From assembly GCF_003425685.1 (NCBI RefSeq), contig NZ_QJKM01000024.1, positions 1 to 64,000 on the forward strand: a stretch of DNA of 64,000 nt, given 5' to 3'. How positions within the stretch are numbered: the stretch's first letter is position 1; each line of letters starts with the position of its first letter. The stretch is from Rhizobium terrae. Lineage in GTDB: Bacteria > Pseudomonadota > Alphaproteobacteria > Rhizobiales > Rhizobiaceae. This document shows, piece after piece, positions 40,190 to 50,083 of this stretch. Below the pieces are notes generated by a model, which saw nothing but the letters and a program-made list of their open reading frames with translations, had not been told where the DNA came from and did not search any database. The translations under genes and the position numbers were made by a program.

Positions 40190-41224
40190 CTAGAACCGCA
40201 TGGCGGCAAGGCGGTTCTGCAGCGCCCTCGGCTCCTCCGCCTTGCGGCCGGCAAGACCCCGTTCCCAGGCAATCGCGGTTTCGACGATGAGGTCGAGATC
40301 GTCGTGGCGCGGCTTCCAGTCGAGCAGCCGGCGGGCCAGAGTGGAATTGGCGATGACGCTCGCCGCATCCCCCGGCCGGCGCGGGCCGTAGTTGATTTCG
40401 AACTTGCGGCCGCTCACCCGCATCACCGCGTCCAGCACTTCGAGCACGGAATAACCCTTGCCGTAACCGCAATTGGCGATCAGCGGCTCGCCGCCGCGGC
40501 GCAGATAACTCAGCGCCTTCAAGTGCGCGTTCACCAGGTCGGTGACGTGAATATAGTCGCGAATGCCGGTGCCGTCCGGCGTGGCGTAATCCGTGCCGTA
40601 GACATCGACGCGGCGCCGCTTGGCAAGGGCCGCCTCGCAGGCGATCTTGATCAGATGCGTGGCGCCTTCCGTCGAAAGGCCGGTGCGGCCCGCCGGATCG
40701 GCACCGGCGACATTGAAGTAACGCAATGCCACAAAGCGGAAGTCATGGGCGGCCGCGGCATCGCGCAGCATCATCTCCGACATTAGCTTCGACTGGCCAT
40801 AGGGGTTCTTCGGATGCGGCGTGACGTTTTCGAGCACCGGCGTATCGTCCTTCTGGTCGCCATAGACGGCGGCCGTCGAGGAGAAGACGAAATGGCGGAT
40901 GCCGGCATCGATCGCGGCGGCGGCCAGGAGACGGGTCTTGCTGGTGTTGTTCTCGTAATAATCCAGCGGATGGGCGACCGACTGCGGCACGACGATCGAG
41001 CCCGCGAAGTGCAGGATGGCGTCGATATCGTTTTCGGCAAAAATCTGTTTCAGGATGGAAATATCGCCGACATCGCCCAGGTAAAACCGCGCCGCGCCGG
41101 GCACGGCCCAGCGGAAACCGGTGGAAAGCCGATCGAGAACCACCACGTCCTCGCCCGCGTCCAGCAAAGCCCAGACCATGTGGCTGCCGATGTAACCTGC
41201 ACCGCCCGTAACCAGAACCGCCAT
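40190..41224 (-). CDS. galE: UDP-glucose 4-epimerase
   Basis: A 344-residue extended SDR that interconverts UDP-glucose and UDP-galactose, supplying galactose for exopolysaccharide and LPS. It has the cofactor motif VTGGAGYIGSHM, catalytic Ser in FSSTAAVYGD, YxxxK as NPYGQSK, and GDGTGIRDYIHVTDLVNAH. Rhizobial genomes often carry several galE paralogues, so the symbol marks family identity. It has a 298-bp AT-richer downstream gap with no gene seen. Confidence 0.93.
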   Translation of the reverse strand: MAVLVTGGAGYIGSHMVWALLDAGEDVVVLDRLSTGFRWAVPGAARFYLGDVGDISILKQIFAENDIDAILHFAGSIVVPQSVAHPLDYYENNTSKTRLLAAAAIDAGIRHFVFSSTAAVYGDQKDDTPVLENVTPHPKNPYGQSKLMSEMMLRDAAAAHDFRFVALRYFNVAGADPAGRTGLSTEGATHLIKIACEAALAKRRRVDVYGTDYATPDGTGIRDYIHVTDLVNAHLKALSYLRRGGEPLIANCGYGKGYSVLEVLDAVMRVSGRKFEINYGPRRPGDAASVIANSTLARRLLDWKPRHDDLDLIVETAIAWERGLAGRKAEEPRALQNRLAAMRF

Positions 41225-41285
41225 GTTATTCTTCCCTGCTCTTTATGTTTTGCAGGAGAAAAACACAGGGCTGCTTCAGCAATGC

Positions 41286-41311
41286 TTACCCGGCGGGGTT
41301 TCCGCCGGGTT
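41286..41311. terminator. Palindromic terminator-like hairpin
   Basis: ACCCGGCGG / CCGCCGGGT around GGTTT, followed by TT on the plus strand. It lies between galE and the upstream aminotransferase gene. Confidence 0.6.
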
Positions 41312-41381
41312 TATCCTTCGATACGGCAAACCTGGTCTTGAAGGATTCGCTCGAATTTTACCGATTGCGTCCCCGAACGGG

Positions 41382-42551
41382 TCAGAGTCGCTTGATATAG
41401 TCGGAGAGACGGCCGGCCGCCTCCTCCACCTGGCCGGGATCGCGCAGGAAACAGGCACGCAGGAAGAGTTCGCCGCCCTTGCCGAAAGCAGATCCCGGCG
41501 CCAGCGCCACGCCGATCTTGTCGACGATATCGAGCGCTGCCCGGCGGCTGTCGGTGATGCCGTCCACCTTGACGAAGGCGTAAATGGCGCCTTCCGGCTT
41601 CAGGGTTTCGACCCGGTTGGTGGCGATCAGCGCATCGCAGAGGATATCGCGCGCCTGGGTCGCACGCCCGATATTGGCGCGCACGAAATCGTCGCCATCG
41701 TTCAGCGCCACGACGGCACCGCGCTGCAGGAATTGGGCGACGCCGGAGTTTGAATACTGCACGAGATTTTCGATGACCTGGCCCATTTCCGGCGGAGCGA
41801 CCAGCCAGCCGACGCGCCAGCCGGTCATCGACCAGTTCTTCGAGAAGGAATTGGCGAAGATGATACGGTCGCCCTCTTCCATGATGTCGAGGAAGGAGGG
41901 CGCCCGGGCCGCGCCGCCGTAATAATAACGGGCATAGATCTCGTCGGCGATGATCCAGATGCCGTGCTTGCGGGCGAGCGCCAGGATCGCCTTGAGGTCG
42001 TCCAGCGAGGCGACCCAGCCGGTCGGGTTGGCGGGCGTATTGATGAACAGGCCCTTCGTCTTCGGCGTGATCTTCGCTTCCAGCTTGGCGAGGTCGAGCG
42101 ACCAGCGGCCGCCGACAAAATCGAGCGGCAAGCCAACCGACCGGGCGCCGGAAATCTCGATCGCCGAGATGATGTTGGGCCAGGTGGGCGAAAGATAGAC
42201 CATCTCGTCGCCCGGCGAGGTGACGGCCTGGACGGCGAGCATGATCGCATGCATGCCGGACCCGGTCACATAAAAATGCTCGGCCGGCAGCGAGACCGAG
42301 AAATGCCGCGCATAATAATCCGACAGCGCCTGGCGCAGTTCCGGAATGCCGCGCTGCCAGGTGTAGAAGGTCTCGCCGGCCATCAGCGCCTCGGTCGTGG
42401 CGCGGTTGATGAAATCCGGGCTCGGCAGATCACCTTCGCCGGCCCAGAGCGGAATCAATCCTTCACGGCCGCGGGCATAGGTGATGACCTCGACGATGCC
42501 GCTTTCGGGCGCCGCGACGGCACGGGGGCTGAGACTGGTGATGATCGACAT
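41382..42551 (-). CDS. Class I/II pyridoxal-phosphate aminotransferase
   Basis: A 389-residue PLP enzyme starting MSIITSLSPRAVAAPESGIV. The PLP Schiff-base Lys lies in FANSFSKNWSMTGWRVGW. NTPANPTGWV and ADEIYARYYY supply the conserved Asn, Asp and Tyr; a late RACFLRDPGQVEEAAGRL region follows. Such rhizobial enzymes are annotated as aspartate or aromatic aminotransferases; the exact amino donor cannot be read. The frame extends 19 codons upstream without an SD. Confidence 0.9.
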   Translation of the reverse strand: MSIITSLSPRAVAAPESGIVEVITYARGREGLIPLWAGEGDLPSPDFINRATTEALMAGETFYTWQRGIPELRQALSDYYARHFSVSLPAEHFYVTGSGMHAIMLAVQAVTSPGDEMVYLSPTWPNIISAIEISGARSVGLPLDFVGGRWSLDLAKLEAKITPKTKGLFINTPANPTGWVASLDDLKAILALARKHGIWIIADEIYARYYYGGAARAPSFLDIMEEGDRIIFANSFSKNWSMTGWRVGWLVAPPEMGQVIENLVQYSNSGVAQFLQRGAVVALNDGDDFVRANIGRATQARDILCDALIATNRVETLKPEGAIYAFVKVDGITDSRRAALDIVDKIGVALAPGSAFGKGGELFLRACFLRDPGQVEEAAGRLSDYIKRL

Positions 42552-42685
42552 CGGGATTCCCTTGGTCTGTTTTACCCCTCTTACCGCAAGGAGAGCCGGG
42601 AATCCCATGATTATGCGTGAGCCCGCAATCGATTCCGCTGATGAATCGAACAGGCGTGATCAAAAGATCACTCCGCCCGGTAGGG

Positions 42686-43117
42686 TTATTTGGTTTTCAG
42701 GATATCCCTGATCTCGCTCAGAAGCTGGATATCGGCCGGCGGCGGAGCGGGGGCCGCTTCGGCCGGCTTCTTTTCTTCCATCATCCGCAGCCTGTTCACG
42801 CCCTTGACCATCAGGAAGATGATCCAGGCGAGGATCAGGAAGTTGATGAAGACGGTGATGAAGCTGCCATAGGCGAAGATCGCGCCCTGCTTGCGCGCCT
42901 CTTCGAGCGTCGATGCCGTGACGTTGCCGGAAAGGGCGAAGAAGTAGTTCGAGAAGTCGAAGCCGCCGCCGGTGATGGCACCGACGATCGGCATGACGAT
43001 GTCGTTGACCAGCGAGTTGACGATGCCGGTGAAGGCGCCGCCGATGATGATGCCGACGGCGAGGTCGATGACATTGCCCTTGGCGATGAAGGAGCGGAAT
43101 TCGCTGACAACTGACAT
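42686..43117 (-). CDS. mscL: Large-conductance mechanosensitive channel MscL
   Basis: A 143-residue inner-membrane channel that opens on hypo-osmotic shock. It starts [20 protein letters not shown], with TM1 [20 protein letters not shown], the periplasmic loop and TM2 [20 protein letters not shown]. The cytoplasmic helix ends [12 protein letters not shown]. All family hallmarks are present and the length is normal. Confidence 0.97.
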   Translation of the reverse strand: MSVVSEFRSFIAKGNVIDLAVGIIIGGAFTGIVNSLVNDIVMPIVGAITGGGFDFSNYFFALSGNVTASTLEEARKQGAIFAYGSFITVFINFLILAWIIFLMVKGVNRLRMMEEKKPAEAAPAPPPADIQLLSEIRDILKTK

Positions 43118-43304
43118 GGTCTTACCCCCGGGTTCATGAGCGTCGCAACCCAACATAGCGCATCGGCCGAAGCTGAAAAGACGCAAACTTCAAAAGGCCT
43201 AAACGCGATCGTCTATTGGACTTTTTGACGAGAAGCGACCGATTTTCAAGCCCATGCTTTTCCCCTAATGTTCACGCTGCCGCAATTTTTTGCGGGGAGG
43301 AGAC

Positions 43305-46300
43305 ATGCTTCCAGGCTGGATCATTTTCGTTTCGGCTTTCGCCTATGTGCTGCTGCTTTTCGCGGTGGCGAGCTATGGCGACCGGCGAAGCCGTCTCTTC
43401 GGCGTGCCCAAGGGCGGCAGGCCGGTCGTCTATGCGCTGAGCCTGGCGATCTATTGCACCTCCTGGACCTATTTCGGCGGTGTCGGGCTCGCGTCGCAAA
43501 GAGGGATCGAGTTCACCGGCATCTATATCGGTCCGATCCTCGCCTTTACCCTCGGCATGCCGATCGTCAGGCGCATCGTGGAGCTTGCCAAGGCCGAAAA
43601 GCTGACATCGGTCGCCGATTTCATCGCCGCCCGCTACGGCAAGAATTCCACCGTGGCGATGATCGTGGCGGTCATCGCGCTGGTGGGCGCCATTCCCTAT
43701 ATCGCACTGCAGCTCAAGGCGGTCTCCAGTTCGGTGGCCGCCATGGTCAATCCGTCGGATTACGGCATCGGCAGCGGCAATCTCTATTTCATCGATCTCG
43801 CGCTGATCGTCACGCTGCTGATGGCCTGTTTCGCGGTGATATTCGGCACGCGCCACACGGATGCGACGGAGCATCAGGACGGGCTGATCCTGGCCGTGGC
43901 GATGGAATCGGTCGTCAAGCTGTTCGCTTTCGCGACCGTCGGCTTCTCGGTCCTCTTCATCCTCTTCGACGGCCCGGCCGACCTGTTCTCCAAGGCCTCC
44001 GAAAACCTGCTGGTCAGCTCGGCCCTCGCCTACGAGACGCCGCTCAGCCGCTGGCTGATCCTGATCGGGCTCTCGGCCTTCGCGATCATCATGCTGCCGC
44101 GGCAGTTCCACGTGACCGTGGTCGAAAACCGCACGACGCGCGAGCGCAAACTCGCCGGCGCGCTTCTGCCGCTCTATCTGATCGCCATCAATCTCTTCGT
44201 GCTGCCCGCCGCCATGGCAGGCCTCATCACGTTCGGCGGCATCGGCGACGCAGATCTCTACGTGCTGACGCTGCCGCTTCACGGCGAGCTCAAGGTCGTC
44301 TCCCTGATCGCCTTCATCGGCGGCTTTTCGGCGGCGACCGCCATGGTGATCGTCGAATCCGTGGCGCTGTCGATCATGATCTCCAACGACATCGCCATCC
44401 CGATCTTCCTCAGGCAGCGTCTGATGGCCGCCCGCTCCGGCCAGCGCGCCGATTTCACCCGCACATTGCTCAATATCCGCCGCCTGGCGATCTTCGCGGT
44501 GCTGATCCTCGGTTACGGTTATTACCGGATGGCCGACAGCCAGTCCGGCCTCGCCTCGATCGGGCTGCTCGCCTTCGCGGCGATCGCGCAGATGGCGCCG
44601 GCACTGTTCGGCGGACTGATCTGGCACCGGGCCAATGCGCGCGGCGCGATCCTCGGCCTTTCCTTCGGCTTCCTCGCCTGGGCCTATCTGCTCTTCGTGC
44701 CGAGCCTCGGCGGGCCGGACAATTCGCATGTGGCGGCGGCGGTCCTCAACTTCCTGTTCCCCGGCACCGGCATCTTCACCGGCCCGGAAACCGACCCGCT
44801 GGTCAACGCGACGATCTTCAGCCTGACGCTCAATACGCTCGCCTTCGTGCTCGGTTCGCTATCGCGAAACCCAAGGCCCGTCGAGCGCATCCAGGCCGGT
44901 ATCTTCGTCAAACGGCACCTTCGCTCGCAATTTGCGACCCGAGGCTGGAAGACCCGCGTCAGCGTCGGCGACCTGAAGGCGGCCATCGCCCGCTATCTCG
45001 GCGAGGAACGCATGCGGCGCTCCTTCTCCAACTATGAAAGGACCGCAGGACGGACCTTCCGCGACGAACAGCCCGCCGACATGGCGATGATCCATTTTTC
45101 CGAACAGCTGCTCGGCAGCGCGATCGGTTCGTCCTCGGCCCGCCTCGTGCTGTCGCTCATCCTGCAGAAGGCGGAGGACACCAATGCGGACACCGCCTGG
45201 CTGCTCGACCAGGCAAGCGAGGCGCTGCAATATAACCAGGACATGCTGCAGACGGCGCTTTCGCAGATGGACCAGGGCATCGCGGTGTTCGACAATTCCG
45301 AGCGGCTGACGATCTGGAACAGGCGTTTCCGCAGCCTTCTCGACCTGCCGGAACAGGTGGGACAGGTGGGTTTTCCGCTTGCCGATATCGTCGCCCTGCT
45401 CTGCGAGCGCGGCGACATCGCCGAGAGCGAGCAGGCGAACGTCATCCAGCATTTCCATACGCTCGATGCCCCCTTCTCGCTGGTGCTCTCCGGTGGCGAG
45501 CGGATCATCGAAGTGCGCTCCAACGCCATGCCCGACAAGGGGATCGTCGCGACCTTCACCGACATTACCGAGCGCGTCGCCGCCGACCAGGCGCTGAAGC
45601 AGGCCAACGAGACGCTGGAGCAGCGGGTCAGCGAGCGCACGGCGGAACTCACGCGCGTCAACCGCGAACTCGGCGAGGCGCGGGCCTCCGCCGACGAGGC
45701 CAATATCGGCAAGACCCGCTTCTTCGCCGCCGCCGGCCACGACATCCTGCAGCCGCTGAACGCCGCGCGCCTCTATTCCTCCGCGCTGGTCGAGCGGCTC
45801 GGTGGCTCCGACGCCAACGGCCCGCTGGTGCGCAACATCGATTCGGCGCTGGAATCGGTGGAAGCCATTCTCGGCGCCGTGCTCGACATCTCGCGGCTTG
45901 ACACCGGCGCGATGAAGCCGCGCATCACGTCGGTGGCGCTCGACGACCTGATGAAGCGCATCGAGACCGACTATGCCCCGATGGCGCGCGAGAAGAACCT
46001 GAAATTCGTCGTCATGCCGACCTCGCTCCGGGTGCGGTCGGACGCGAACCTCCTGCGCCGCCTGATCCAGAACCTCGTCTCCAACGCGATCAAATACACG
46101 ATCGACGGCAAGGTGCTGGTGGGCGTGCGCCGGCGCGGCGAACATGTGGTCATAGAAGTGCTCGATTCCGGCATCGGCATCCCGCCCTCGAAGTTCCGCA
46201 CCGTCTTCAGGGAATTCGCACGGCTGGACGAAGGAGCCCGGACGGCGACGGGGCTCGGGCTCGGGCTTTCGATCGTCGACCGCATCTCGCGGGTCCTCAG

Positions 46301-46820
46301 CCATCCGGTGGAACTCGCCTCGACACCCGGCCGCGGCACGATCTTCCGCGTCGAAGTGCCGATGGACGTGTCGATGGCGCAGGCGCCCCGCGCTGTCGGC
46401 GAACCGCAGCGCCGCAAACGCTCGCAGCCGCTCAACGGGCTCAGGGTGCTCTGCATCGACAACGAGCCGCGAATTCTCGAAGGCATGGCGCTGCTCATCA
46501 CCGGCTGGGGCTGCACCGTTGGCCAGGCGGATTCGATCGCGGCGCTGGACGACATCGTCGCCGGCCGCGAACCGCCGCCGGAAATCATCATCGCCGATTA
46601 TCACCTTGACGACGGCAACGGCATCGAGGCGATCCTGAAGCTCAGAGCGAAGTACCAGGCGGATATTCCCGCCCTGATCATCACGGCCGACCGCACGCCC
46701 GAGGTCCGGGCCGAGGCGGAACGGTACGACATCGGCGTGCAGCACAAACCGGTGAAGCCCGCGGCGATGCGCGCCTACCTCACACAGGTTGCAGGATTGA
46801 AACGCGTCGCGGCCGAATAG
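43305..46820 (+). CDS. Hybrid histidine kinase with N-terminal Na+/solute symporter domain
   Basis: A 1171-residue multi-TM sensor. The first 530 residues are a sodium:solute-symporter-like domain with about 13 helices (starting LPGWIIFVSAFAYVLLLFAV; YCTSWTYFGGVGLASQRG). A PAS-like region near 650-760, a coiled coil, and HisKA FAAAGHDILQPLNAARLYSS (phospho-His) follow. HATPase has NLVSNAIKYT and GLGLGLSIVDRIS. A C-terminal receiver has LCIDNEPRILEGM and IIADYHLDDGNG with the acceptor Asp. This is the CbrA/NahK architecture that links nutrient uptake to signalling. SD GGGGAGGAG. No receiver partner is adjacent. Confidence 0.92.
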   Translation: MLPGWIIFVSAFAYVLLLFAVASYGDRRSRLFGVPKGGRPVVYALSLAIYCTSWTYFGGVGLASQRGIEFTGIYIGPILAFTLGMPIVRRIVELAKAEKLTSVADFIAARYGKNSTVAMIVAVIALVGAIPYIALQLKAVSSSVAAMVNPSDYGIGSGNLYFIDLALIVTLLMACFAVIFGTRHTDATEHQDGLILAVAMESVVKLFAFATVGFSVLFILFDGPADLFSKASENLLVSSALAYETPLSRWLILIGLSAFAIIMLPRQFHVTVVENRTTRERKLAGALLPLYLIAINLFVLPAAMAGLITFGGIGDADLYVLTLPLHGELKVVSLIAFIGGFSAATAMVIVESVALSIMISNDIAIPIFLRQRLMAARSGQRADFTRTLLNIRRLAIFAVLILGYGYYRMADSQSGLASIGLLAFAAIAQMAPALFGGLIWHRANARGAILGLSFGFLAWAYLLFVPSLGGPDNSHVAAAVLNFLFPGTGIFTGPETDPLVNATIFSLTLNTLAFVLGSLSRNPRPVERIQAGIFVKRHLRSQFATRGWKTRVSVGDLKAAIARYLGEERMRRSFSNYERTAGRTFRDEQPADMAMIHFSEQLLGSAIGSSSARLVLSLILQKAEDTNADTAWLLDQASEALQYNQDMLQTALSQMDQGIAVFDNSERLTIWNRRFRSLLDLPEQVGQVGFPLADIVALLCERGDIAESEQANVIQHFHTLDAPFSLVLSGGERIIEVRSNAMPDKGIVATFTDITERVAADQALKQANETLEQRVSERTAELTRVNRELGEARASADEANIGKTRFFAAAGHDILQPLNAARLYSSALVERLGGSDANGPLVRNIDSALESVEAILGAVLDISRLDTGAMKPRITSVALDDLMKRIETDYAPMAREKNLKFVVMPTSLRVRSDANLLRRLIQNLVSNAIKYTIDGKVLVGVRRRGEHVVIEVLDSGIGIPPSKFRTVFREFARLDEGARTATGLGLGLSIVDRISRVLSHPVELASTPGRGTIFRVEVPMDVSMAQAPRAVGEPQRRKRSQPLNGLRVLCIDNEPRILEGMALLITGWGCTVGQADSIAALDDIVAGREPPPEIIIADYHLDDGNGIEAILKLRAKYQADIPALIITADRTPEVRAEAERYDIGVQHKPVKPAAMRAYLTQVAGLKRVAAE

Positions 46821-47049
46821 GTAGCATGCTTATCACATTCCGTTTATCCCCCCGTTCATCTGAGAGTCATCACGGACAGTTTACGCTTCGTGTTGCCTAA
46901 ACTGCCTAAGAAGGTTGTGTTCACCCCTATCTCTGGCGGAACCGTCCGGCTTCCAGCAACGTTTAGGCGCGTGACTTCCTGGCCCGAAGAGGCCTTACGG
47001 ACCGAGCGGCGAGAGCTATCGGGACCGGCAGAGATGGAGACCGCGACCG

Positions 47050-48291
47050 ATGAAACGCTTTGATATCATTGACGGAATGCGAGGATACTTTCTCGTGTTC
47101 ATGGTGCTGAACCACCTCATCTTTGCCGGCGGTTATTTCCTGGTGAAGATCAATCACAACCAGCTCGCCTTCGTCGAGGACGCCCAGGGCTTCGTCTTCC
47201 TGTCGGGCCTGCTGATCGGCATGGTCTATGCCAAGAAGATGCTGAAGAACGGCTATGCGGCCGGCCGCACGGCGATCTACACGCGTGCCTTCGAACTATA
47301 TCGCTATGCGATGGGCATCGTGCTGGTTGTATTGGCCGCGCAGATGCTGCTGCCCGGCGCCTATACGATCTGGTTCAACTGGCTCGGCTATACGAACTTC
47401 GACGATCCGCTGCGTCTCGCGTCGATCGCGACCTTCCTATACCAGCCGACTTTCATGGATATCCTGCCGCAATACATCGTCTACATGCTCTTTGCGCCGA
47501 TGCTGGTGAAGCTCGTGCTGGAGGACAAGTGGCACTATGTCATCGCCGGCTCGGTGATGCTGTGGATGGCAGCCCAGCTCGGCCTTCAGCAGCTCGTCAC
47601 CGCCCCGATCAACGAGATGATCATGGGCGCCGACGACCAGGGCATCCGTGTGTCGTTCAACCTGCTCGGCTGGCAGATCGTGTTTTATTCGGCCCTGGTA
47701 TTGGGTGCGCTGACGGCTTCGGGCAAGATCGACTGGACGAAGATCCTGTCGCCGGAAAATACCTTCATCCCGAAGGCTGCCCTGTTGCTCGTCATGTTCT
47801 TCCTGCCGCTGCGCCTGATCACCGCGCATGAGCTGATGCCGCCGCATATGATCGGCAAGTTCGCCTCGATGGAAATCCGCGCCGATTTCGGCCCGGTCTA
47901 TCTGTTGAACTTCGCCGCCGTCGCCGTGCTCGTCACCTGGCTGATCGTCGCCGGACCGAAACATCCGGCCGCCTGGGTGCGCAAGATCGCCGCCGGCATC
48001 ACCTGGGTGTTCTCGATCAAATACCTGCAGCTCCTCGGCCGCCACTCGCTCTACGTCTATGTATGGCACGTCGCGATCGTCTATTTCGTCTATTATTTCG
48101 ACGGACGCACGCCGGAGCTCAGCGAACTGACCAAGACCGCGATAGCCCTCGTCGCGATAGCCCTCCTGTCGATCCCCGCCCTGTGGCGCGAACGCGACAA
48201 GCTGTTCGGCACCTCGTCGCAGCAGCATGCTCCGGTCAAGGTGCAGCAGCCGGCCAAGCCTGGCGCACCGCAGCAGATGGTCATCCGGTAA
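47050..48291 (+). CDS. opgC: OpgC-family glucan/surface-glycan acyltransferase
   Basis: A 413-residue membrane protein with about ten TM helices. It starts KRFDIIDGMRGYFLVFMVLN (conserved D-x-x-R-G) with HLIFAGG, QGFVFLSGLLIGMVYAKK and GRHSLYVYVWHVAIVYFVYY. These are OpgC signatures. The family adds succinyl groups to periplasmic cyclic or osmoregulated glucans. The C-terminus is a Pro/Gln-rich tail. The symbol is given for family; the exact acyl group is inferred. Confidence 0.85.
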   Translation: MKRFDIIDGMRGYFLVFMVLNHLIFAGGYFLVKINHNQLAFVEDAQGFVFLSGLLIGMVYAKKMLKNGYAAGRTAIYTRAFELYRYAMGIVLVVLAAQMLLPGAYTIWFNWLGYTNFDDPLRLASIATFLYQPTFMDILPQYIVYMLFAPMLVKLVLEDKWHYVIAGSVMLWMAAQLGLQQLVTAPINEMIMGADDQGIRVSFNLLGWQIVFYSALVLGALTASGKIDWTKILSPENTFIPKAALLLVMFFLPLRLITAHELMPPHMIGKFASMEIRADFGPVYLLNFAAVAVLVTWLIVAGPKHPAAWVRKIAAGITWVFSIKYLQLLGRHSLYVYVWHVAIVYFVYYFDGRTPELSELTKTAIALVAIALLSIPALWRERDKLFGTSSQQHAPVKVQQPAKPGAPQQMVIR

Positions 48292-48317
48292 GGCGGCTTG
48301 AGGCCCAAGGTAAGAAT

Positions 48318-48355
48318 AAAGGCAGCGGTGCAGACCGTTGCCTTTATTGTTTTTT
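48318..48355 (+). terminator. Terminator of the OpgC gene
   Basis: AAAGGCAGCGGT / ACCGTTGCCTTT stem, then ATTGTTTTTT, 27 bp past the stop. Confidence 0.92.
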
Positions 48356-48519
48356 AGGAGCGGCGCAACGCCCTCTACGTCATCCTCGGGCCTGTCTCGA
48401 GGATCTGCACGACCTAATGTGTTGAAATGGCTTAGATCCGCGGCACAATGCCGAAGATGACGGCGGGCTGGCTCGCTGCCTATACCCAACCTAAAGGTCG
48501 CAGAGCAGGCGCCCCTCCT

Positions 48520-50055
48520 TTACGTCACCGCCCCGACCTGCCACGGCACGAATTCGTTGTCGCCGTAGTCGTAGATCTCGCTCAGCGTCTTCTTGCCCGA
48601 AGCCACCGCGATCACATCCTCGAAAATCCTTGTCCCCGACTCTTCGATCGTCTCCTCGCCGGTGACGATGCCGCCGCAGTTCAGGTCCATGTCCTCCTTC
48701 ATGTGTTCATACATTTCGGAGTTGGTGGCGATCTTGATGCACGGCGCCGGCTTGAAGCCCGAGACCGAACCGCGGCCGGTGGTGAAACAGATGACGTTGC
48801 AGCCGCCCGCCACCTGGCCGGTGACGGCCACCGGATCGTAGCCGGGCGTATCCATGAAGACGAAACCCGGCTCGGTCACCGTCTCGGCGAATTCGTAGAC
48901 CGCCTTCAGCGGCATCGAACCGCCCTTGGCGACGGCACCGAGCGATTTTTCGAGAATCGTGGTCAGGCCGCCCAGCTTGTTGCCGTGCGAGGGGTTGTTG
49001 TTCAGCTCGTCGCCATTGCGGGCAGTGTAATCTCGCCACCAGTCGATCCGCTGCAGCAGTTTTTGCGCCACGTCCGGGGTTACGGCGCGGCGGGTGAGCA
49101 GATGTTCGGCCCCGTAGATCTCCGGCGTTTCGGAGAGCACGGTGGTCCCGCCGTTGCGGACGATCAGGTCGGAGGCGTAACCCAGCGCCGGGTTGGCGGA
49201 AATGCCCGAATAACCGTCCGAGCCGCCGCATTCGAGCGCGAGCTTCAGCTTCGACAGCGGCTGCGGCGTGCGGATCGCGGCATTCACGCCTGGCAGCATG
49301 TCCTTGATGATGGCGATCGCCGCATCGATGGTCTTCTTCGTGCCGCCATGCTGCTGGATGTTCATGGTGCGCAGCCGGTCGCCCTCTTCCATGCGGTAAT
49401 GTTCGAGGATGGGCGCAATCTGGTTCGTCTCGCAGCCGAGGCCGATCATCAGGATGCCACCGAAATTCGGATGTTTGGCATAACCCTGGATGGTGCGGAT
49501 CAGGAGCCGATAGCCTTCCGACTTGGAGTTCAGTGCGCAGCCGCCGCCATGGGTGAGCGCCACGACGCCATCGACGTTCGGAAAGCCGTCGAGCCCACCC
49601 ATGCGATTGAAATAATCGGCGATATAGCGCGACACTGTGGCGGAACAGTTCACCGAGGAAATGACGCCGATATAATTGCGCGTGCCGGCGCCGCCATGAC
49701 CGCGGTCGTACCCCATGAAGGTGCGTCGCTCGGCAAGCGGCAACATGCCCCTTTCCTCGATATCGATGCTGAACTGGTGCTCGTGCTCGGAGGGCAACAT
49801 GGCGAGGTTGTGCAGATGCACATGGCTGCCCGCGGCAATATCCTGAGTCGCAAGACCGATCACCTGGCCGTATTTCTTGACCTCATACCCGGCGGGGATC
49901 GCCTTGATCGCTACCTTGTGGCCGCGGCCAATCAGCTCGCGGGCGACGAGATCGCCATACCCGGTCGGGCTGCCGGCCTGCATCGAACGACGCGCCACGC
50001 CGACGTCGTCGGCCGGATTGAGAATGATGACGGGCGATGTAGCTGCAATGTCCAT
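48520..50055 (-). CDS. UxaA-family dehydratase (altronate dehydratase type)
   Basis: A 511-residue full-length UxaA/GarD-fold enzyme with an N-terminal SAF domain (GHKVAIKAIPAGYEVKKYGQ). The catalytic region has MGYDRGHGGAGTRNYIGVIS, ALTHGGGCALNSKSEG and GLGCETNQIAP, and later LECGGSDGYSGISANPALGY. The family dehydrates altronate or galactarate with iron. The ATG at 50055 is placed 8 bp after GGGAGG. It is co-oriented with the GntR gene and divergent from the sugar importer. With the LgoD-like and UxaB-like enzymes nearby, it could complete an L-galactonate branch that ends in 2-keto-3-deoxygluconate. Confidence 0.88.
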   Translation of the reverse strand: MDIAATSPVIILNPADDVGVARRSMQAGSPTGYGDLVARELIGRGHKVAIKAIPAGYEVKKYGQVIGLATQDIAAGSHVHLHNLAMLPSEHEHQFSIDIEERGMLPLAERRTFMGYDRGHGGAGTRNYIGVISSVNCSATVSRYIADYFNRMGGLDGFPNVDGVVALTHGGGCALNSKSEGYRLLIRTIQGYAKHPNFGGILMIGLGCETNQIAPILEHYRMEEGDRLRTMNIQQHGGTKKTIDAAIAIIKDMLPGVNAAIRTPQPLSKLKLALECGGSDGYSGISANPALGYASDLIVRNGGTTVLSETPEIYGAEHLLTRRAVTPDVAQKLLQRIDWWRDYTARNGDELNNNPSHGNKLGGLTTILEKSLGAVAKGGSMPLKAVYEFAETVTEPGFVFMDTPGYDPVAVTGQVAGGCNVICFTTGRGSVSGFKPAPCIKIATNSEMYEHMKEDMDLNCGGIVTGEETIEESGTRIFEDVIAVASGKKTLSEIYDYGDNEFVPWQVGAVT

Positions 50056-50083
50056 GTTCAAGTCCTCCCGAGACGATCCGGCC

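Noticed and set aside
43268-45037. 589-codon plus-strand frame overlapping the hybrid kinase
   Set aside because: Same strand but a different frame from an unambiguous 1171-residue kinase; Arg/Gly-rich shadow.
44859-46745. 628-codon minus-strand frame over the kinase C-terminal half
   Set aside because: Antisense of the HisKA, HATPase and receiver domains; no homologous blocks.
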